Shown here one piece after another: positions 26,558 through 35,314 of a stretch of DNA of 64,000 bases. The DNA comes from Gelria sp. Kuro-4 (GTDB lineage: Bacteria > Bacillota > DTU030 > DUMP01). The stretch is taken from positions 1,301,001-1,365,000 of the forward strand of contig NZ_AP024619.1 in the NCBI RefSeq assembly GCF_019668485.1, read 5' to 3'. The position numbers and the translations under genes are program-made. The first letter of the stretch is position 1; each line of letters begins with the position of its first letter. A model generated the notes under the pieces. That model made no database searches, was not told the origin of the DNA, and worked only from the letters and a program-made list of their open reading frames with translations.

Positions 26558-28204
26558 TTACTTCCTGCCGGCTTCCTTGATCAGCGCAGACATCAGGTCG
26601 CGCAGAGCGTCCAGCTGGTCGCGGAGGCGGGCCTGCGCCTTAACCTCGAGCTCCGCCTCTTGGGCCACGCCGGGGTGGGGCCAGTAGCCGGCCTTTTCCA
26701 GGGCCGCCAAGAGTTCACTGTACTTATCGGGGTCCACCAGGAGGTGGCGGGGCGTGAAGCGGCCGCGCAGGTAGCGCTTGAGGCGCGGGTCGGCGGCCAC
26801 CTCGTCGGCCAGTTCCTCGCTGCGGCAGGTGAGGAGCAGCGGTTGCTCCAGGTAAAGGGCCCCGCAGCGCCCACACCAATCCTCCAGGGAGTAGGCCACG
26901 TTCTCCGGCAGGGGCGTCCGGGAGTGTCGGCGTAGGAAGGGAAGGAGCTCACCCGGGTCTTTCCCACGTTTGAAGGCCTGGTACACGCTGTCGGCGCTGA
27001 GGCGCAGCACCACCATGCGGTCGTTCTTCACCAGCTCGGTGAAGGGCTCGAGCTGCCAGCGCAGGGCCGGCTTGAGCTCCTGCGGGACCAGAACCTCGTA
27101 GTTGGGTTGTACCAAAAAGGTGTCCTCCTCCTCAACCGACGGGAGAATGCCCAGGCGGAACTTACGCCCGCCCGCTGTGAGGCGGACATACCGTTTGCCG
27201 GCGCAGGCGCCGACCTCGACCAGCCGGAAGCTCAGCAGCTTGCCCAGAGCCGCCGTAACTTCTTGCCCCGGATGGTACCAGGGGTCGGCCGCGCAGGTTG
27301 CCAGGTGCGCGAGCAACGCTTCCAGGTCCAGCCACTCAGCTTCCGGCACGTTGCTGAGCAGGGCAAGGAGCATGCCGAGCGTCCCTTCGGGGTGTTCCAG
27401 GTACTGTTTCAGGTAGGTGAAAAGCTCCTGCAGCTGGTGATCAAGGCTTTGGAGCATCCATTCACCCGCCTCAGGTGCCAACGCCAGGTGGGGCCAGCCG
27501 TCGGCAGTCACAGTCGGGGCGATCAGGTCGTGTTTCTCGCAGAAGTTGAGAAAAAAGTTGAGGCGGGGCGGATAGGCGGCGTGCCCGGAGGTGGGGGGCA
27601 GTTCCTCCGGCGGGTTGAAGTTTTCCAGTAGGCGTTGTTGGTCGCGCCGGTAGATCAGCCCGGCCTGGGTAAGGCGCATGGGAGTGCGCCCGAGCCAGGC
27701 GAGGAAAAGGTGCAGGTCGTTTAAGAGGGCGAGTAGGTCGAAGCCGCTGCCGGGCTGCGCGGGCAGGCCCGGCACGTCACCGGCCAGGCGGCGCGCGGTA
27801 AGGGCGAACACCGCGGCCCGTACTTCCTCCGGTACCAGGTACACGCTGCGGTAATGGCGGTCGGTGGCGGCGAAAACCAGCCCTCTGTTCACCAGGGCGG
27901 CGATGATCTTACCGCCGCGGCGTCCGTTCTTGTTGTTCAGTTCATTGAGACGGCGGTGCACACTGTCCGGCGTCGGGAGAAAACTCTGGCTGCCGAACAC
28001 CGCCACCTCGAGCCCCAGCCGTTCCTCGGCCGGCAGCCGGGCAAGGTAGGCTTCCAGATAAGCGGTATCGCTGAGGCGTTTTATCACGGCCGCCTGCAGC
28101 TTGGCCGGTGCGGTGCGCGGGCTGAGATCCAGGCCGTGGAGCCGGCCCAGGTACGAGAGGGCCTGGCTGTCGGTGGTGTGGGCGAAGAGTTCCTGGTACT
28201 TCAT
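26558..28204 (-). CDS. Helicase-associated protein partnered with XPB (helicase C3 domain)
   Basis: A 548-residue protein with no helicase motor motifs. The C-terminal third (TFLVQPNYEVLVPQE near residue 390, LSADSVYQAFKRG near 432) resembles the XPB/Ssl2 helicase-associated C-terminal domain found beside bacterial XPB helicases. The N-terminal half is helical and winged-helix-like, and RLTQAGLIYRRDQQRLLENF near residue 180 is characteristic. Its ATG overlaps the helicase stop (ATGA, 28201-28204), so the two are translationally coupled and probably act as a complex on damaged DNA or transcription bubbles (inference). It ends with a charged, coiled-coil-like tail. Confidence 0.75.
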   Translation of the reverse strand: MKYQELFAHTTDSQALSYLGRLHGLDLSPRTAPAKLQAAVIKRLSDTAYLEAYLARLPAEERLGLEVAVFGSQSFLPTPDSVHRRLNELNNKNGRRGGKIIAALVNRGLVFAATDRHYRSVYLVPEEVRAAVFALTARRLAGDVPGLPAQPGSGFDLLALLNDLHLFLAWLGRTPMRLTQAGLIYRRDQQRLLENFNPPEELPPTSGHAAYPPRLNFFLNFCEKHDLIAPTVTADGWPHLALAPEAGEWMLQSLDHQLQELFTYLKQYLEHPEGTLGMLLALLSNVPEAEWLDLEALLAHLATCAADPWYHPGQEVTAALGKLLSFRLVEVGACAGKRYVRLTAGGRKFRLGILPSVEEEDTFLVQPNYEVLVPQELKPALRWQLEPFTELVKNDRMVVLRLSADSVYQAFKRGKDPGELLPFLRRHSRTPLPENVAYSLEDWCGRCGALYLEQPLLLTCRSEELADEVAADPRLKRYLRGRFTPRHLLVDPDKYSELLAALEKAGYWPHPGVAQEAELEVKAQARLRDQLDALRDLMSALIKEAGRK

Positions 28205-29904
28205 ACCTGCCGGCTCCTTTCCCCGGTCGCCATTTCACTCGCGTCCAAAATGGTGTAGCGGTAGCCCTGCTCGGTGAGGAAGAGCTGGCGCTTGGCGGCA
28301 TACTCCTGGTCCTTGGTGTCCCGGGTGGTCAGGGTGTAGAAGTGCGCCTGGTTGCGCTCCGCCTTCGGCCGGAGGATCCGTCCCAGGCGTTGCGCTTCTT
28401 CCTGGCGCGAGCCGAAGGTGCCGGACACCTGGATGGCCACGCTGGCATCCGGAAGGTCGATGGAGAAGTTGGCCACGCGCGACACCACCAGCACCTTGAT
28501 GCGCCCTTCGCGGAAGGCCCGGTAGAGGGCCTCGCGCTCGGCGGTGGAGGTTTGGCCGGTGATAAGCGGCGCCTTGAGTTCGGCCGCCAGCGCGGCCAGC
28601 TGGTCAAGGTACTGGCCGATCACCAGCACCTGCTCGTTAGGGTGGCGGGCGATCAACTGGCGTACCAGAGGGAGCTTGGCCGGGTTTTCAGCGGCGATGC
28701 GGTAGCGGGTATGCGGATCGCGGGCCAGAGAGTACTCCAGGCGCTTCTCCTGGGGCAGGGGGAGGCGTATCTCGGTACAGGCGGCAGTGGCGATCCAGCC
28801 CTGTTTTTCCAATACCTTCCAGGGAACATCGTAGCGCTTGGGGCCCACCAGGGTGAAGACATCCTCCTCCCGCCCGTCTTCACGCACCAAGGTAGCGGTG
28901 AGGCCCAAGCGGCGCCGCGCCTGCAGGTCGGCCGTGATGCGAAAGACCGGGGCCGGCAGCAGGTGGACCTCGTCGTAGATGATAAGGCCCCAGTCCCGGG
29001 CGTTGAAGACGGCCAGGTGGGGAAACTCGTCTGTCTTGCGGGGCCGCCAGGTGAGGACCTGGTAGGTGGCGATGGTTACGGGGCGGACGTCCTTCAGGTC
29101 GCCGGTGTACTCGCCGATGGCGTCGGGACGGAGGGTAGTCTTGTCCAGGAGTTCGTCGCGCCACTGGTGCACGGCGGTGGTGCTGGTGACGACGATCAGG
29201 GTGTGGCAGCGGGCGCGCGCCATGACGCCCAGGCCTACCACTGTTTTCCCGGCGCCGCAGGGTAGCACGATCACGCCGCTCCCGCCCCGTTCGGAGCCGC
29301 TGGCCCAAAAGGCGGCCACGGCTTCTTCCTGGTAGGAGCGTAGGCCGAAGGGGGCCCCGCCGGGGGTGACGGTGCGCAGGTCGACGGCCAGCGGGGCGCC
29401 GGGCGTATAACCCGCCAGATCTTCGACCGGCCACCCGAGTTTAATCAGGGCCTGTTTGAGATAGCCGCGGTGGCCGGGGGCGACTCGGAGGCGGTTCGGC
29501 CCTGCCCAGCCGTCCAGGTGGCGGCCCAAGCCCTTGCTGTTGGCGATTTCCGTAATGAGGAGCGGGTCTTCGGAAATGAGCACAAGCCCCTCACCCTGCC
29601 GGACAAGCTTCAGCTTGCCGTAGCGGGCCAGGTAGTCATCGATGTCGCGCATGATGTTATCGGGTACTGGGTAGCGCGAGTACGCGCTGAGACCTTCTTT
29701 AACGGCAGCGGCGCTAAGACCGCTGGCGGCCGCGTTCCAGAGGGAGAGGGGCGAGAGGCGGTAGGTATGGACGTACTCGGGGCTTTTCACGAGCTCCGCG
29801 AAGCGCGCCAGGGTGTCGCGCGCCTCTTCGTAGCGGGGCCCGCCCACCTCGAGCAGGATGCTGCCGTCGCGCTGCACGATTACCGGCTTGTCGTTCACAG
29901 TCAT
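28201..29904 (-). CDS. XPB/Ssl2-type DNA helicase
   Basis: A 567-residue superfamily 2 helicase. Motif I is LPCGAGKTVVG near residue 218, motif II is IIYDEVH (DEVH box) near 305, and the XPB-specific RED element is in LVREDGREED near 340. Motif VI is in QRLGRILRPK near 515. An N-terminal domain of about 190 residues precedes the motor, as in bacterial and archaeal XPB. ATG 29904 has AGGGTGG close upstream; TTG 29907 is the alternative. The next gene overlaps its stop by four bases and encodes a helicase-associated partner. Likely role: 3'-5' unwinding in DNA repair. Confidence 0.9.
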   Translation of the reverse strand: MTVNDKPVIVQRDGSILLEVGGPRYEEARDTLARFAELVKSPEYVHTYRLSPLSLWNAAASGLSAAAVKEGLSAYSRYPVPDNIMRDIDDYLARYGKLKLVRQGEGLVLISEDPLLITEIANSKGLGRHLDGWAGPNRLRVAPGHRGYLKQALIKLGWPVEDLAGYTPGAPLAVDLRTVTPGGAPFGLRSYQEEAVAAFWASGSERGGSGVIVLPCGAGKTVVGLGVMARARCHTLIVVTSTTAVHQWRDELLDKTTLRPDAIGEYTGDLKDVRPVTIATYQVLTWRPRKTDEFPHLAVFNARDWGLIIYDEVHLLPAPVFRITADLQARRRLGLTATLVREDGREEDVFTLVGPKRYDVPWKVLEKQGWIATAACTEIRLPLPQEKRLEYSLARDPHTRYRIAAENPAKLPLVRQLIARHPNEQVLVIGQYLDQLAALAAELKAPLITGQTSTAEREALYRAFREGRIKVLVVSRVANFSIDLPDASVAIQVSGTFGSRQEEAQRLGRILRPKAERNQAHFYTLTTRDTKDQEYAAKRQLFLTEQGYRYTILDASEMATGERSRQV

Positions 29905-30086
29905 CAAACCACCCTTTGTGCCCGAAGTTAAACTTCTATATATTATAGCTCTTGATCAAGGAAAGGGAAAGGAGGAACAACCTGCCAACCGCCGAATATG
30001 TACCCTGGCCCTGTATGCCGGGAGCGGGCGGCCGGGAAAACTAGCACGTACTCTCACGGGCTGCGCACGGCCCAGGAGGTGGTAGG

Positions 30087-31280
30087 ATGTCAGGGCTGCT
30101 GGAGGAGCCCGACGTCATTGTGGTGGGAGCCGGTCCGGCGGGCGCGACGGTGGCGCGCGACCTGGCAGCCGGGGGGTTGGCGGTTTTGCTGCTGGACAAG
30201 GATGAGTTCCCCCGCTCGAAACCGTGTGCGGGCGGCCTTACGGCTCGGACGCTGGCGAACCTGGACCTTACGCTGCCACCGGGTGTGGTACGGGAGCGTT
30301 GCCGGGCCTTCCGGGCGGTGCTCGGCGAGCGCGTCCAAGAAGTAGTGTTCCCCGAACCGTACGCTGTCACTGTAGATCGCGCCGATTTCGACAGTGCGCT
30401 CATTGCGGCGGCCCAAGAAGAGGGCGCCTGCTTTTGCCCGGGCGAGGCGGTGCGGAGCGTGGAACTTACTGCGGGGCAGGCAGTGTTGCGCAGCGACAAA
30501 CGGGTGCTCACGGCACCCCTCGTCATAGGGGCGGATGGCATTCCCAGCCGGGTGGCGGCGGCACTGGGCGCCCGGGGCCGTCTGGCCGCGGCACCCTGCC
30601 TGAGCGCCGATGTACCGCTGCCGCCAGGGCTGCGCAGCCGGGAACGCTGGCAGGGAACACTGGAGACGCACTGGGGCTACTTCAACTGGGGCTACGCCTG
30701 GGTTTTCCCCAAGGGCGACCACTTGTCGGTGGGCCTGGGTAGCTGGGACGGCGGCAAAGAAAACCTCAAAGCGCTCTGGCCACGGTTCCTCGCCTCCCTG
30801 GGCCTCACGCCCACCCCGGCGCGCGGCCACCTGGTGCCGCTGGGCGGGCAACGCCGGCGGCGCGTAGGCGACCACGTTCTTTTGGTGGGCGATGCGGCCG
30901 GTTACGCCGATCCGGTGACGGGTGAAGGCATACTCTACGCCCTGTGTTCGGCGCACCTGGCGGCTGAGACGGTGCTGGCCCTGAAAGCGCGTGGCCTGCC
31001 TTTCACCGCCGCTCACCTGAGCCGTTACGAAGGTGCCTGTGCGGCGACCTTTGGGCGCGACCTGGCCTGGGCACTGGCGCTGAACCGCCTGGCGCGGCGC
31101 TGGCCGGGCCTGTGGCAACAGGCGTTTTTTGCCAGTCCCGTCTGGTTTCGTCAGGCCCTGGAGGTTGCCTGCGGGCGGCTGAGTTACCGCGACCTGGCGC
31201 GCTGGTCGCTCCAACACCTGTCGCACCTTTTGCCGCTGGCCTGGCGGGCGGCAGGGGTTAAGAGGAGGAGCAGCGAATAA
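30087..31280 (+). CDS. Geranylgeranyl reductase-family FAD oxidoreductase
   Basis: A 397-residue flavoprotein. The N-terminal GXGXXG motif is VIVVGAGPAGATVARDLA at about residues 10-27. KPCAGGLTARTL near residue 46 and the second FAD motif VGDAAGYADPVTGEGI near 268 are characteristic of the geranylgeranyl reductase branch. Members saturate isoprenoid chains of lipids or quinones, but many are unassigned. A C-terminal helical region (about 315-390) follows the FAD core. AGGAGG at about 30073-30078 supports ATG 30087. No isoprenoid genes are adjacent, so the substrate is open. Confidence 0.82.
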   Translation: MSGLLEEPDVIVVGAGPAGATVARDLAAGGLAVLLLDKDEFPRSKPCAGGLTARTLANLDLTLPPGVVRERCRAFRAVLGERVQEVVFPEPYAVTVDRADFDSALIAAAQEEGACFCPGEAVRSVELTAGQAVLRSDKRVLTAPLVIGADGIPSRVAAALGARGRLAAAPCLSADVPLPPGLRSRERWQGTLETHWGYFNWGYAWVFPKGDHLSVGLGSWDGGKENLKALWPRFLASLGLTPTPARGHLVPLGGQRRRRVGDHVLLVGDAAGYADPVTGEGILYALCSAHLAAETVLALKARGLPFTAAHLSRYEGACAATFGRDLAWALALNRLARRWPGLWQQAFFASPVWFRQALEVACGRLSYRDLARWSLQHLSHLLPLAWRAAGVKRRSSE

Positions 31281-31314
31281 CCATAACATAGGTGAGGAGA
31301 AATGAGGGGAACCA

Positions 31315-32334
31315 ATGGAGGAGAAACCGCTTAAACAGCAATTTACCGCCCGCCTGCAGCCGGGCGAGCGGGTCGACGACTATTTTGTCGCCTGCGAACC
31401 GGCACTGCGCTCCTTCCGCAACGGTGGCGGGCGCAGCGGCAGCTTCCTTAAGCTTACGCTCCGGGACCGGGAGGGGTCGCTCCCGGCGGTGCTGTGGGAG
31501 GGCGCTGAGGCCGTTTACCCGCGCCTTAGGGGCAACCCGGTGGTTAAAGTGCGCGGGAGCGTGGGCACTTACCAGGGGGAGCTGCAGGTGGTAGTGGAAG
31601 CCCTGGAGCCGGCAAGAGAGGAGCTTGACCCGGGCAACTTCTTGCCTTCCTCTCCGCGCCCGCGCCCGGAGATGGAAAAGGAGCTGGCGGCGTGTCTCGC
31701 CGCCATTGAAAACGAGCCGCTGCGCTGGCTGCTCAGTGCCTTCTTCGCCGATCCGGCGTTTTATAACGCGTTCGCACGCGCCCCTGCCGCCAAAAACATT
31801 CACCACGCCTACATCGGCGGCCTCTTGGAACACACCCTGGAAACGGTCTACTTCGCCCGCGCCATCGCTCAGCGCTACCCGGAGTACATCAATCGCGACC
31901 TACTCCTTACCGGGGCGCTGCTCCACGACTGCGGCAAGGTTGAGGAGTATCGAGTGGAGGGGCTCGGTTTTACCCTCACCGCCGCCGGCCGCCTCTTCGG
32001 GCACTTGGTGCTGGGCGCTCGCATGGTGGAAGAGCGCCTGGCGCCGCGCAACGATTTTCCCGCGGCTCTTAAAGAAGAGCTGCTCCACGTGATCCTGGCC
32101 CACCACGGTTCGCAGGAGTGGGGATCACCCCAGCCCCCGAAAACCATCACGGCCTTTGCTCTTCACCACGCCGATTTTTTGAGTGCCGAGCTGAACCACT
32201 TCCAGGGGGTGCTCCAGGCCGGGGTGAACGAGGAGGGCTGGACGGCGGCGGACCGCAAACTGGAGCGCAGCGTCTACCTGGGTTTCCTTGCGCCGGACGA
32301 GGTGGCGGCGGCACGGGAAAGGGGTGGCAGGTAG
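31315..32334 (+). CDS. yhaM: 3'-5' exoribonuclease YhaM-family HD protein
   Basis: A 339-residue protein. The N-terminal OB-fold nucleic-acid-binding part (SFLKLTLRDREGSLPAVLWE near residue 43) is followed by an HD phosphohydrolase domain. HHAYIGGLLEHTLE near 162, LLHDCGKVEEY near 201 and LAHHGSQEWGSPQPPKTITA near 262 provide the metal-binding His and Asp residues. This order matches YhaM/CBF1 exoribonucleases of Firmicutes, which trim RNA and single-stranded DNA from the 3' end. The stop shares one base with the GTG of ndk. Confidence 0.9.
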   Translation: MEEKPLKQQFTARLQPGERVDDYFVACEPALRSFRNGGGRSGSFLKLTLRDREGSLPAVLWEGAEAVYPRLRGNPVVKVRGSVGTYQGELQVVVEALEPAREELDPGNFLPSSPRPRPEMEKELAACLAAIENEPLRWLLSAFFADPAFYNAFARAPAAKNIHHAYIGGLLEHTLETVYFARAIAQRYPEYINRDLLLTGALLHDCGKVEEYRVEGLGFTLTAAGRLFGHLVLGARMVEERLAPRNDFPAALKEELLHVILAHHGSQEWGSPQPPKTITAFALHHADFLSAELNHFQGVLQAGVNEEGWTAADRKLERSVYLGFLAPDEVAAARERGGR

Positions 32335-32750
32335 TGGAAAGGACGTTGGTGCTGATAAAACCGGACGGCGTGCGCCGGGGGCTCGTGGGCGAGGTGCTCC
32401 GCCGCCTGGAGTGCCAGGAACTGAAACTTATCGGCCTGAAGCTCCTTAAGTTGAGCCCCGAGCTGGCAGCGGCGCACTACGCGGTGCATCGGGGTAAACC
32501 GTTTTACGGGGAGCTCGTCGCTTTTATCACCTCCGGACCGGTGGTGGCCGCGGCGGTGGCCGGCGAGGATGCCGTCGCGCGGGTGCGGCGGCTCGTGGGC
32601 GATACCCGGGCGGCGGCGCCGGGCAGCATCCGGGGCGACTTTGCCACTTCGGTGACGGCGAACGTGGTGCACGCCTCGGACTCGCCGGTGAGCGCGGCGC
32701 GGGAACTGGGCCTCTTCTTCCAGCCGGAGGAACTGCTGGCCCAGGAGTAG
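32334..32750 (+). CDS. ndk: Nucleoside diphosphate kinase
   Basis: A 138-residue enzyme of normal length for the family. ERTLVLIKPDGVRRGLVGEV opens it, and the phosphohistidine site NVVHASDS near residue 117 has the expected His followed by Ala-Ser-Asp. RGKPFYGELVAFITSGPVVA and GDTRAAAPGSIRGDF complete the nucleotide site. The GTG at 32334 overlaps the yhaM stop (TAGTG), which fixes the start; the frame is open far upstream only because it shadows yhaM. It transfers the gamma phosphate between nucleoside triphosphates and diphosphates. Confidence 0.95.
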   Translation: MERTLVLIKPDGVRRGLVGEVLRRLECQELKLIGLKLLKLSPELAAAHYAVHRGKPFYGELVAFITSGPVVAAAVAGEDAVARVRRLVGDTRAAAPGSIRGDFATSVTANVVHASDSPVSAARELGLFFQPEELLAQE

Positions 32751-32913
32751 TTTTGGGATGGCGGATATCTGCTGTTCCCCAAGGCGGTGGCCCATATGGC
32801 CGCCGCCTTGCTCATAACGTGCAGGCGAGCGGCATAAATTCTATAGAGCATCGCAGGTGGCGATGGTAGGAGGCGTGCTTGGCTCAACAGAGGAAGAGAG
32901 GAGGCCTGCCGGG

Positions 32914-33837
32914 GTGAAGCGAGCGGTGGGGGCTGTGCTGGTGGCGGCTTTCCTCGCCCTGCCGGGCCAAGGGGCGGCGGGCGCGCCGACGGCACCTGCC
33001 TCACCCTGCGGCTGTGAACCGGTGCGCGTGCTGCAGGTGGCAACGCCGCCGGTGCGCGGGTCTGATGTGGCGGGGCTGCAGCAGCGCCTGGTCAAGCTGG
33101 GCTTTTACGACGGCCCGATATCCGGTGTGTATGACCGGGAGACGGCCGGGGCCGTCGCGCGGTTGCAGGAGTTTCTCGGTCTTACGCGCAGCGGGGTGGT
33201 GGATAACCGCACCTGGGAGACCCTAGCCTTCTACGAAGCCAAGCCGGCGGTTAAGAGCCCGCCGCCGGAGGGTAAGATCAGCATCCTGGTGGACATCGAC
33301 GCCCAGACGCTCATCGTCTATACTGATGGCGAGCCCTACAAGCTCTACCCGGTGGCGGTAGGGAAGGCGAGCTCGCCTACCCCAATGGGGGAGTGGGTGA
33401 TCACGGAAAAGATCGCGGGCTGGCACGGGGCCACCGGTGTGCGCTGGATGCGCCTCTCCAACCCCTGGGGGAGCTACGGTATTCACGGCACCAATAATCC
33501 AGGCTCCATCGGACAGATGGTCAGCGCTGGCTGCGTACGCATGTTTAACCATGACGTGATTGAGCTTTACGATTGGATAGAAATAGGGACGCAGGTTACT
33601 CTTAAGGGCCGCGGTCCGTACGGGCCGGTGCGGCCGCTGATCGACCAGGGCGCCGTCGGGCAGGACGTGGTGTTTCTGCAGTGGCGCCTCCGGGAGCTGG
33701 GCTTTGACCCCGGGCGGGCGGACGGCGTGTGCGGCGAAGCCACACAAAGCGCCCTGGCGGCCTGGCAGCGCTACCGGGGCCTGCCGGTCACGGGGAAAGC
33801 CGACCGGAATGTGCTTTATCTCCTGGGCTTATGGTGA
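32914..33837 (+). CDS. Secreted L,D-transpeptidase (YkuD) with two peptidoglycan-binding domains
   Basis: A 307-residue exported protein. A signal peptide covers about residues 1-24 (VLVAAFLALPG, then GAAGA). A peptidoglycan-binding repeat follows (SDVAGLQQRLVKLGFYDGPI). The YkuD catalytic domain has YGIHGTNNPGSIG and SAGCVRM, giving the His and catalytic Cys. A second peptidoglycan-binding repeat closes the protein (GQDVVFLQWRLRELGFDPG). It should form 3-3 crosslinks or attach peptides to the wall. GAGGAGG ahead of GTG 32914 and the signal peptide decide this start; the frame is open to 32857. Confidence 0.9.
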   Translation: MKRAVGAVLVAAFLALPGQGAAGAPTAPASPCGCEPVRVLQVATPPVRGSDVAGLQQRLVKLGFYDGPISGVYDRETAGAVARLQEFLGLTRSGVVDNRTWETLAFYEAKPAVKSPPPEGKISILVDIDAQTLIVYTDGEPYKLYPVAVGKASSPTPMGEWVITEKIAGWHGATGVRWMRLSNPWGSYGIHGTNNPGSIGQMVSAGCVRMFNHDVIELYDWIEIGTQVTLKGRGPYGPVRPLIDQGAVGQDVVFLQWRLRELGFDPGRADGVCGEATQSALAAWQRYRGLPVTGKADRNVLYLLGLW

Positions 33838-33879
33838 GCCCGGAGGAACGTCAGAAAGTAATGGGAGGGGAAGTGTGCG

Positions 33880-35220
33880 GTGGGTAGGCGGCTGGGGCTT
33901 AATTTTCTCCTCTTCTTGCTCCTCCTTTCGGCCTTTGCCGGCGGGGTCTGGCTGCGGCTCAGTTTTATTCCCGCCCCCAGCCGGATCAATCCCCAGGCCG
34001 AAATCGATCCCGGCAGGCACTATACCCTCACCCTCTGGGACTTCGAACGCCCCCTGGGCGGCGAGGGCGCTTCCTACCAAGCTGAGCTGAGCGCAGCGCT
34101 CGAGTCCTTCCGCACGCGTTACCCCAATGCCACTGTCACGATCGAGCTCCTTCCCTGGTCTGAGGAAGAGGGTGCCGAGCGTCTGGCGACGGCCCTGAAA
34201 CAGGGTGCGCCGCCCGACGTTTTGGCTACCGGGCCCCTTACCGGCGGTGCTTGGGGGTCGCTCGTGGTGCCGTGTGGGCCTTACCTGGCTCCCGGTGAAG
34301 CGGACGAGTACCTGGTGCCGGGGTGGACGGGTGGGACCGGGAAAGGCGGGCTGGTCGCCTGGCCGCGCTGGTTGGAGCCGGCCTGCTGGGCGGGCAATAA
34401 GGCGCTGCTGGCGGCGGCCGGGGTACCGGTGGAAGCGATTCAGGCCACAGGCTGGAACTGGGAAGAGTTGAGCCGGGCGGCCGCGCGCGTCCGGGCACTC
34501 CCCGGGGGCCCGGCGCTCTTCACCAGCTTTGACCTGGTCAGCCTCTGGGGCGAGCTGGGCCGGGGCGGTGCCGCTGCCTCGGCGTCCGGTTCCCCCTGGT
34601 CGCCGGAAAACGTGCGGGCTGCAGCCGAACGCGCCGCGGCCTTTCGGGAAAACGGCGCTGTTCCGCGGAGCATCGGCAGGGAAGGCTACAGCGCCCTCGA
34701 GGATTTTTTCACCGGGCAGGCGGCTGTTCTTGGCCCGGTGCACCCTTGGTTCTTCCGGGCGGCGGCGGAGCGGGCGGAGCGCGTCATCCGGGGCGGCTTG
34801 GAGCCGGGGGCGGCCCGGCCTTTTCCCCTGGCGCTTTTGCCGCCGCCCGGCCCGGGGGAAAGCGGCGTAGTGGTACGGCGGGTAGAGCAAATCTATGTTT
34901 TCCGGCAACGCCGCTACCAGGGCGATGATCACACCCGCCTGGCCATGGAGCTGGCCCGCCACTTGAGCCGCAGCTCGGCGCGGCTGGCGGCCCGGCTGGA
35001 CCTGGTGCCGACGTACCGGCCGGCACAAGCCGAGTGGGCGAAGAAGTGGGCGGTGGGGGAGGGAAAGGTTCTCCTGACGCAGCTGGAAAGGGGCACGGCG
35101 CCGGCGGAAGTGGAGCCTGAGGCGGCTGCTGAACGCCGGGCGCGCCTGGCGCCGCTTTTGCAGCAGTTCTGGAAGGGAGAGCTCAGCCCGGGTGAGCTCG
35201 CCGCGCAGATTCTGGAATAA
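33880..35220 (+). CDS. Orphan extracytoplasmic solute-binding protein-like
   Basis: A 446-residue protein with an N-terminal hydrophobic signal/anchor (LNFLLFLLLLSAFAGGVW). YTLTLWDFERP near residue 48, PPDVLATGPL near 107 and a large mixed alpha/beta body resemble type 1 (sugar-type) ABC solute-binding proteins. No Cys follows the hydrophobic segment in lipobox position, so it may stay membrane-anchored. GGGAGGGG at 33863-33870 sets GTG 33880. No ABC permease or ATPase gene is nearby, so it may serve a distant transporter or have a sensory or structural role. The family assignment is by overall pattern only. Confidence 0.65.
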   Translation: MGRRLGLNFLLFLLLLSAFAGGVWLRLSFIPAPSRINPQAEIDPGRHYTLTLWDFERPLGGEGASYQAELSAALESFRTRYPNATVTIELLPWSEEEGAERLATALKQGAPPDVLATGPLTGGAWGSLVVPCGPYLAPGEADEYLVPGWTGGTGKGGLVAWPRWLEPACWAGNKALLAAAGVPVEAIQATGWNWEELSRAAARVRALPGGPALFTSFDLVSLWGELGRGGAAASASGSPWSPENVRAAAERAAAFRENGAVPRSIGREGYSALEDFFTGQAAVLGPVHPWFFRAAAERAERVIRGGLEPGAARPFPLALLPPPGPGESGVVVRRVEQIYVFRQRRYQGDDHTRLAMELARHLSRSSARLAARLDLVPTYRPAQAEWAKKWAVGEGKVLLTQLERGTAPAEVEPEAAAERRARLAPLLQQFWKGELSPGELAAQILE

Positions 35221-35314
35221 AGCGGCGTTTCTCGGCGCAGAGAAAGGGAATTGGCAGGGCGGGTCGAAATAACATAGAAAGTAGGACTGCCCTAATCAGT
35301 TGAGGAGCGACATT

